From Ruminococcus sp. (GTDB lineage: Bacteria > Bacillota_A > Clostridia > Oscillospirales > Ruminococcaceae): DNA of 9,571 nt. Position numbers and translations under genes: made by a program. The notes below the pieces were generated by a model that was not told where the DNA came from, made no database searches, and saw nothing but the letters and a program-made list of their open reading frames with translations. Location: the NCBI GenBank assembly GCA_017418765.1, contig JAFOMV010000257.1:1-9571 (forward strand), in the 5' to 3' direction. Below are positions 5,033 to 9,571 of this stretch, in pieces; positions within the stretch are counted from its first letter, which is position 1, and the number at the start of each line of letters is the position of its first letter.

Positions 5033-5070
5033 ATAAAAAATGCCCCTAAGCGTTGAAACGCTTGGGGGCA
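5033..5070 (-). terminator. Strong Rho-independent terminator of the zinc-ribbon/TPM operon
   Basis: The arms 5041-5053 and 5058-5070 pair as a 13-bp stem with one G-U type mismatch and a 4-nt loop. Read on the minus strand the hairpin is followed by TTTTTTATA, a proper U-tract. On the plus strand the hairpin is followed by AAAATTC, so it is not an efficient plus-strand terminator. It lies about 90 nt beyond the TPM gene stop. Confidence 0.88.
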
Positions 5071-5090
5071 AAAATTCTATTAAAGAGTTC

Positions 5091-5132
5091 GGGAAAGAAA
5101 TACGTATAAAACCTCTGTATTTCTATTTTCCC
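5091..5132 (-). repeat. Imperfect stem-loop in the 3' untranslated region
   Basis: GGGAAA plus GAAATAC (5091-5103) pairs with GTATTTC plus TTTCCC (5117-5132). This gives 13 bp interrupted by a 3-nt bulge, with a 13-nt loop. It has no U-tract. It lies between the TPM stop codon and the terminator, so it would be part of the operon's 3' UTR, where it might stabilise the message (inference). Confidence 0.4.
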
Positions 5133-5159
5133 TTCAAAATCTATTTCATATAGAGCACG

Positions 5160-6083
5160 TTATCTGTGATGTCCGCCGCCGCCGTGATGTCCGCTGTGGG
5201 AATGGTGACTTCCGCCGCCGCCGCTTCTGTGACCGCCGCCGCTGCCTCCGCCTGAGTCTATACGTGTCTTTCTTGTGTCGGTTCGTATGAATATGTTTTC
5301 GCTTCTTGTGAATCTTGTCAGATTATTCGATATATATATCCTGCTGTCAACTTTCTCCCTTGATCTGTATTTTGACATTGTATGGAAAAAAATTATAAGC
5401 GATGTTATCAAACCTATGATCACCGATGCAATGAATGGCATTACATAAACTCCTATAGGTTTTTTCTTTGACGTCTGTATATTTCCATTCAGGTCATAAT
5501 AGGTATAAGGGTGTTCAGCATTACCTTCATCGTAATGATATTCAAATACAGAATGTTTATTGTCCCTGTATCTTTCAAGGCAGTTCAGATAAGCCTGTAT
5601 TGCTTCTGTTATATCTTCGGGATAAATAGTCGAATCTGATGAGGGAAGATAGTGGTCAAGAGTAGAGATTATCGATTCTATTGATTTCTCATAATCAAGG
5701 ACAGCCCTGCCCGATGTTGATATCCAGTCATTAGCCGGCGAACCGCCTGAGAGATCGAGATAATAGAATATTCCGTCTGTATTTTCGCCGAATATCTCAT
5801 CATACGAATCATCTGCGAATATCTCAACGGCAGTTTCATAGCGGTAATTTCCCGAAAGGAATACTATAAGGTTCAGATCGAGTTTTTCTGCTTCTTCCTT
5901 TATTTTTGCGTCGAGTTCATTGAATGTCTCTTTATCATCGTCATATAGTCCGAGTTCATCGATAAGGGCAGATTCCTGCGGATAGCCTTGAAGCATCTCT
6001 GCACGGGCATCCATGCTGACGGATGGCAGAATTATTATCGCAAGTGCCATTACAGATAAAAATGATACTATCTTTCTGATCAT
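5160..6083 (-). CDS. TPM-domain membrane protein with Gly/His-rich tail (YdjH-like)
   Basis: This is a 307-residue protein. Residues 1-28 are a signal peptide (KIVSFLSVMALAIIILPSV, likely cut after ARA). Residues about 40-185 fit the TPM (TLP18.3/Psb32/MOLO-1) domain: LNLIVFLSGNYRYETAVE, then GENTDGIFYYLDL and ISTSGRAVLDY. A membrane helix follows at about 212-233 (VYVMPFIASVIIGLITSLI), then a basic segment. The last 31 residues contain 15 Gly and 8 His, so the predicted cytoplasmic tail could bind metal. TPM proteins with a single helix and a glycine-rich end are common in Firmicutes. The ATG at 6083 is chosen over 6110 because GGGAGG sits 8-9 nt upstream and the ATG overlaps the stop of the upstream zinc-ribbon gene as ATGA, indicating translational coupling. 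Context points to the YdjG/YdjH envelope-stress pair. The precise function is unproven. Confidence 0.85.
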   Translation of the reverse strand: MIRKIVSFLSVMALAIIILPSVSMDARAEMLQGYPQESALIDELGLYDDDKETFNELDAKIKEEAEKLDLNLIVFLSGNYRYETAVEIFADDSYDEIFGENTDGIFYYLDLSGGSPANDWISTSGRAVLDYEKSIESIISTLDHYLPSSDSTIYPEDITEAIQAYLNCLERYRDNKHSVFEYHYDEGNAEHPYTYYDLNGNIQTSKKKPIGVYVMPFIASVIIGLITSLIIFFHTMSKYRSREKVDSRIYISNNLTRFTRSENIFIRTDTRKTRIDSGGGSGGGHRSGGGGSHHSHSGHHGGGGHHR

Positions 6084-7135
6084 CTTGTCAAACCTCCCAC
6101 TATCGTGCATACAACCGTAACTGCTAAACCAATAGCCGCAGATACAGCTGCCAGTTTGCCTTTGCTGAGCGGAGGAGTACCTGCAAGCTTGCCTGTCTGA
6201 CCGTTTAAGGCAAATTCATACACCTTGCCTTTATAGTTATATGTCATGAACCACACAGGCAGTAATATATAGTGCCAATCGGTATTGCTGAAGTTCATAT
6301 GATTGCTGTTAGGAGCAGAAGCGGAAAAACCCGATAATGTCCCATTGAGTACATCCCTGCAGGCTTGTGAGGCACGCTCTCTTATCCTCGGGAAGACCAT
6401 AGCCTTATCCACATCGTACTTATCGGCAAAGAAACCGCTGAGATATGACATAGAAAAGTCCTTGAGCTCACTGTAATCATAAGGCTCTATAGCCTCCATA
6501 AGAGCATCCTCTATCTTGCTTTCTCCATCGGCAGGGAGTCCCTGAGCGACTACTGTTCCCTGTCTTATGAGGCGGTAATGGCTCGTTTCGGTATATCTGT
6601 AATTACCTGATATCCAGCTCCTTGTCTTTATTCCGTCGCCCTGATAATCTATATCCACATTGCAGTCAGCCAGCCAGAAAGGAACATAAAGGCCTGTTAT
6701 CTTTTCAAGCTGCTGCTGCGATCTGAAATCCTTCGGTGCGAACCTTTTGGATGATATCCATCTTTTAAAAGTCGCTATCGCATCTTCACGTGTCAGTTTG
6801 AAGCCTATTACCTTGCTCGGCTTATATGACCCTCTCATTTTTCCCGAAAGGATAACGGGGTTATGGCAGTAATAGCAGAAAGTCGCTGTCTGCTGATCGT
6901 CAGCCATTATCTCTGCGCCGCAGCTTTTACAGTGATAAAGGTTAGTGTGCATCTCAAACTCATTCTGTGCCTGTAACGTTTCAGGAGAGATACTGTTCTC
7001 AACAGCCGCACATATTCTTTTGATCTCTTCTATCGTAAATGAACTGAAGCAGTATTCACACTCCAGCTTCTGAGTAGCGGGGGAGAATTTCAGATCAGCA
7101 TTACAATTGGGGCATTTATATTCTACTGATTCCAT
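6080..7135 (-). CDS. Double zinc-ribbon membrane-anchored protein (YdjG-like, TFIIB-type zinc ribbon)
   Basis: This 351-residue protein has two zinc ribbons: CPNC/CEYC (C8, C11, C26, C29) and CKSC/CYYC (C69, C72, C87, C90). A long middle region follows (GLYVPFWLADCNVDIDYQGD, HYILLPVWFMTYNYKGK), and one membrane helix lies near the end (residues about 329-347, AAVSAAIGLAVTVVCTIVGG). This is the layout of proteins labelled 'TFIIB-type zinc ribbon-containing', despite no link to transcription initiation. B. subtilis YdjG has the same plan and forms a membrane complex with the TPM protein YdjH that works with PspA. That comparison is from family knowledge. The ATG at 7135 is chosen because AAAGGAG is 10 nt upstream. 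The upstream TTG at 7144 would be only about 1 nt from that site. It is the first gene of the operon and overlaps the next by 4 nt. Confidence 0.83.
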   Translation of the reverse strand: MESVEYKCPNCNADLKFSPATQKLECEYCFSSFTIEEIKRICAAVENSISPETLQAQNEFEMHTNLYHCKSCGAEIMADDQQTATFCYYCHNPVILSGKMRGSYKPSKVIGFKLTREDAIATFKRWISSKRFAPKDFRSQQQLEKITGLYVPFWLADCNVDIDYQGDGIKTRSWISGNYRYTETSHYRLIRQGTVVAQGLPADGESKIEDALMEAIEPYDYSELKDFSMSYLSGFFADKYDVDKAMVFPRIRERASQACRDVLNGTLSGFSASAPNSNHMNFSNTDWHYILLPVWFMTYNYKGKVYEFALNGQTGKLAGTPPLSKGKLAAVSAAIGLAVTVVCTIVGGLTR

Positions 7136-7182
7136 AGTTGACAAACTCCTTTATACATATTTGGTTTTCAGCGTCAGATTAT

Positions 7183-7211
7183 ATGATACCATACTTTTGC
7201 TGTTTTTGCAA
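7183..7211 (-). promoter_or_regulatory. Sigma-A promoter of the zinc-ribbon/TPM operon
   Basis: On the minus strand TTGCAA (7211-7206), a 17-bp spacer and TATCAT (7188-7183) lie about 48 nt before the ATG. A TATAAT overlaps just downstream but would have a 22-bp spacer. No sigma-W-like TGAAAC...CGTA pair was seen. Confidence 0.7.
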
Positions 7212-7233
7212 TACAATTCTACTGTATTTTTGT

Positions 7234-7288
7234 ATAAGGAGCATCACAACATAAAAAATGCCTTATCGTATTACAAATATGACATATT
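7234..7288. promoter_or_regulatory. Two inverted repeats between the divergent promoters
   Basis: ATAAGG-AG-CAT (7234-7244) pairs with ATGCCTTAT (7258-7266), a 9-bp stem with a 2-nt bulge. A second, perfect palindrome AATATG-A-CATATT spans 7276-7288, ending 21 bp upstream of the GH74 -35 box. Either could be a regulator site for the xyloglucanase gene or the divergent operon. The rest of 7136-7403 is AT-rich with no ORF of interest. Confidence 0.35.
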
Positions 7289-7309
7289 ATATTATTTTTC
7301 GAGATTCTA

Positions 7310-7338
7310 TTGACTATTTTTATACAATATGTTATAAT
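7310..7338 (+). promoter_or_regulatory. Consensus sigma-A promoter of the GH74 gene
   Basis: TTGACT (7310-7315), a 17-bp spacer and a perfect TATAAT (7333-7338) predict a start near 7345 and a leader of about 59 nt ending in GGAGGA (7391-7396). Confidence 0.88.
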
Positions 7339-7356
7339 AAAATCACGATAAAATCA
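7337..7356. promoter_or_regulatory. Tandem 9-bp direct repeats over the GH74 start site, candidate operator
   Basis: ATAAAATCA occurs at 7337-7345 and again at 7348-7356. The period is 11 bp, about one helical turn, so both copies face the same side of the DNA. They overlap the end of the -10 box and the predicted start. That is a good position for repression by a protein binding in tandem (inference). Confidence 0.35.
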
Positions 7357-7403
7357 TATCTGTGCCATAGGCAGTGCAGATAATTTCAACGGAGGACACA
7401 AAA

Positions 7404-9571
7404 ATGAACACAATTAAAAAGACTCTTGCAGGCATTTGCGCTGTCTGCTTGGGAGCTTCTTTTTCTCCCATCACAGGAGGAACTATGGAAAACACAATGA
7501 AGGTCTCAGCAGCAGAAGACATTTCCTCATCTATGGAATGGGGTACCCTCAGAATAGGCGGCGGCGGATTTGTTTCCGGTATCATTACAGGCAAAAAGGC
7601 AATGTACGCCCGTACTGATGTCGGCGGCGCTTACAGGTATAATTACGACACCGACAGCTGGGAACAGCTTCTCAGTTTTGTCAATGACGCCGACAGAGGT
7701 ATGCTGTGTGTTGATGCTATCGCTATCGACCCTACCGATGATGATACCGCTTATTTCCTTTGCGGATGCGCTTACTTCTCATCAGAAAAGACCGTCATAT
7801 TCAAGACAACAGACGGCGGCAAGACCTTCACTGAAACAGATGTCACAAAAATGATACAGGTACACGGAAACGGTGACGGCAGACAAAACGGTGAATCATT
7901 AGCTGTTGACCCTGATGATCCGAATACCGTATACTGCGGCGGCGATGTTTATGCCGGTGATTCATGCCTTATAAAGTCAACCGACGGAGGCAAGACATGG
8001 AATCCTGTTAAAAGCTATGATGCTCTCGGCCTTTACAAGGAAGAAATAAAATGGCCTACTTGGACCAATAATATGCGTCATGCACTTATAAAGGATGAGT
8101 ATAAGACACAGAACGGCGTTGCCTGCATTTATATCTACGGCGGCAAGGTCTATGTCGGAACTGCTACTACAGGTAAATACAATGTTGCAGTCGCTGATGT
8201 CAAGGACGATAAATTCACCGATCTCAGCACAGAACTGGATGCCGAAAACTACCCAGGACGTATCACGGGTGACGGCAGAGGCAACATCTTCTTCTCATTC
8301 CAGGGCGCTGTCTGCGTCGGAAACGGTGCTGCTTCGGGAAGCGTAAAAAAGCTTGATACCAAAACAGGCAAGGTAACTGATATATCCCCTCTGAAACATC
8401 TCTACAGAACTCAGACACAGAAGTTTGAGGCAGCGGCAGAAGGCGGATACAGCGGCATTAGTGTTGATCCTTCAAACCCTGACCGCATGGTATGCTCAAC
8501 CTGCGGACTGTTCTCAAATGCTCAGCTCTGGCAGCCATGGGACGACGTTCACGGACCTGCATGGGGCGACAAGTTCTTCAAATCAGAGGACGGCGGCGAA
8601 CACTGGATAGAAACTACTCCCGGTCTCGCTCCTTTCTGGGGACAGCCTCCTATCGCAGATTATCTTGCTGACGGCGGATATGAGTGGATAAGAGACAAGG
8701 CTATACACTGGGTAGGCTCATACGTCATTGACCCTGTAAAGCCTGACCGTTCACTCTCTACTTCAGGAAACGGCATTTTCGCTTGTGATAATACATGGGA
8801 TGACCTTCCTCAGTTCCACTTCCATCCTGACGGTATCGAAGAAGTAGTAGCTCTTGATTTCATCAGCGTTCCCGGCGGTGCTAACTACTCTGCTATCGGA
8901 GACTATGACGGATTCATCCACACCGATGTAAATAAGATACCTCAGCAGTATCAGCCTAATATGGGCTCTACAGGATCTATAGCATACTGCCCCGCAGACA
9001 CTAAGATCATGGCAAGAGTAAGCGAAAACGGCTCTAATGGTTACTATTCAACCGATGCAGGCAAGACCTGGAAGGAAATGAAGTTTGCAAGCAGCGGCGG
9101 CAAACTCGCCATCACTATGCTGAAAGACGGTAAATACCGTATATTCCAGTCATCCACAAGCGGTCAGCTCTCATATACCGATGATTTCGGCGGCGCATGG
9201 AGCAAATGTGACGGTATAGACGGTTCAAAGACTACATATGCCATCGTTGACCCGGATGATCCTTCAAAGATATACGCTTCAGGTGTAAAGCACAACGATT
9301 ACTGGGCTTCTGATATGACAAAGAAAGAACCTACTCTTGAAGAATCACACTACTCATTCTACATGAGCTCAGACTACGGCAAGACCTTTACAAACACCAT
9401 AGTCAGCAAATATGATCAGTGTGACAGTGCAGGTGACCCTGCTTTCATAAAGAAGGATACACTTGCTATGGCAGTTGGCTATAACGGTATGTACAAGATC
9501 ACAGAAGGCGGCAAAAAGGTAGAAAAGATGGATTCTGTCGCTTATGCCAAGACAGCAGGCTACGGCGCTCC
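7404..9571 (+). CDS. Secreted GH74-family xyloglucanase, N-terminal 722 residues (runs off the right edge)
   Basis: GH74 enzymes are twin beta-propeller endo-xyloglucanases that cut the beta-1,4-glucan backbone of plant xyloglucan outside the cell. Residues 1-36 or so are a signal peptide (KKTLAGICAVCLGASF, cleavage near VSA-AED). The catalytic region begins EWGTLRIGGGGFVSGIITGK, then YARTDVGGAYRY (D72) and later AIGDYDGFIHTDV (D500). These fit the two catalytic aspartates of the family by motif and spacing. HGNGDGRQNGESLAVDP is also a family block. Six Asp-box (BNR) repeats occur at 135-142, 192-199, 394-401, 549-556, 592-599 and 655-662. The frame is open to the edge with no stop, so any C-terminal carbohydrate-binding or dockerin module lies outside. 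The ATG at 7404 follows GGAGGA by 7 nt and the promoter is near-consensus. Linkage specificity is inferred from the family. Confidence 0.93.
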   Translation, partial: MNTIKKTLAGICAVCLGASFSPITGGTMENTMKVSAAEDISSSMEWGTLRIGGGGFVSGIITGKKAMYARTDVGGAYRYNYDTDSWEQLLSFVNDADRGMLCVDAIAIDPTDDDTAYFLCGCAYFSSEKTVIFKTTDGGKTFTETDVTKMIQVHGNGDGRQNGESLAVDPDDPNTVYCGGDVYAGDSCLIKSTDGGKTWNPVKSYDALGLYKEEIKWPTWTNNMRHALIKDEYKTQNGVACIYIYGGKVYVGTATTGKYNVAVADVKDDKFTDLSTELDAENYPGRITGDGRGNIFFSFQGAVCVGNGAASGSVKKLDTKTGKVTDISPLKHLYRTQTQKFEAAAEGGYSGISVDPSNPDRMVCSTCGLFSNAQLWQPWDDVHGPAWGDKFFKSEDGGEHWIETTPGLAPFWGQPPIADYLADGGYEWIRDKAIHWVGSYVIDPVKPDRSLSTSGNGIFACDNTWDDLPQFHFHPDGIEEVVALDFISVPGGANYSAIGDYDGFIHTDVNKIPQQYQPNMGSTGSIAYCPADTKIMARVSENGSNGYYSTDAGKTWKEMKFASSGGKLAITMLKDGKYRIFQSSTSGQLSYTDDFGGAWSKCDGIDGSKTTYAIVDPDDPSKIYASGVKHNDYWASDMTKKEPTLEESHYSFYMSSDYGKTFTNTIVSKYDQCDSAGDPAFIKKDTLAMAVGYNGMYKITEGGKKVEKMDSVAYAKTAGYGA

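Noticed and set aside
7107..7313. 68-codon plus-strand ORF across the divergent promoter region
   Set aside because: It overlaps the start of the zinc-ribbon gene antisense and runs through AT-rich promoter DNA. It has no ribosome site or family resemblance.
7436..8610. Several 60-94 codon plus-strand ORFs and a minus-strand ORF within the GH74 gene
   Set aside because: All are out-of-frame shadows of a continuous, motif-rich GH74 frame.
1..9571. CRISPR array, tRNA, rRNA, riboswitch, transposase or prophage genes
   Set aside because: No regularly spaced repeats, tRNA cloverleaf, conserved riboswitch core or recombinase motifs were found on either strand by reading.

Overview
The window looks like chromosome of a Gram-positive, low-to-moderate GC Firmicute of the Clostridia, most likely a plant-fibre-degrading Ruminococcus-type organism. 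The support is a SpoVS/YmdB pair (a Firmicute signature), strong AGGAGG-type ribosome sites, near-consensus sigma-A promoters with 17-bp spacers, and a secreted GH74 xyloglucanase. The genus is inference. The lineage is supported directly by the protein families.

Layout: positions 1-2050 are read leftward. They hold a small DUF4236 protein, ymdB (2',3'-cyclic nucleotide phosphodiesterase), spoVS, a terminator hairpin, and the first 160 codons of recG, which runs off the left edge. Positions 2161-2833 carry a divergent rightward gene for an Xre-type helix-turn-helix fused to a desulfoferrodoxin-like domain. It has its own consensus promoter and a palindrome at the start site. The stretch 2834-3011 has no intact gene but keeps a frameshifted scrap of a 4Fe-4S ferredoxin motif, just downstream of a leftward nitroreductase (3012-3602). 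A compact divergent promoter region separates the nitroreductase from a rightward, internally duplicated HPP-like membrane protein (3761-4696). Next is a 323-bp unit bounded by perfect 15-bp inverted repeats and carrying one unrecognised 79-residue ORF.

Positions 5033-7135 are a leftward two-gene operon: a double zinc-ribbon membrane protein and a TPM-domain membrane protein with a Gly/His tail. The genes overlap by ATGA and end at a strong terminator. They resemble the YdjG/YdjH pair that works with PspA in Bacillus envelope stress. The divergent region 7136-7403 carries promoters in both directions plus candidate operators. The window ends inside a secreted GH74 enzyme (7404 to the right edge).

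Most transcription units are short and have their own promoters, so this is a mosaic of housekeeping, redox/stress and polysaccharide genes, not one pathway. The parts most worth a second look are the inverted-repeat cassette at 4698-5020, the HTH-desulfoferrodoxin fusion that lacks two of the usual superoxide-reductase histidines, the YdjGH-like pair without visible pspA or ydjI, and the paired repeats in the GH74 promoter.
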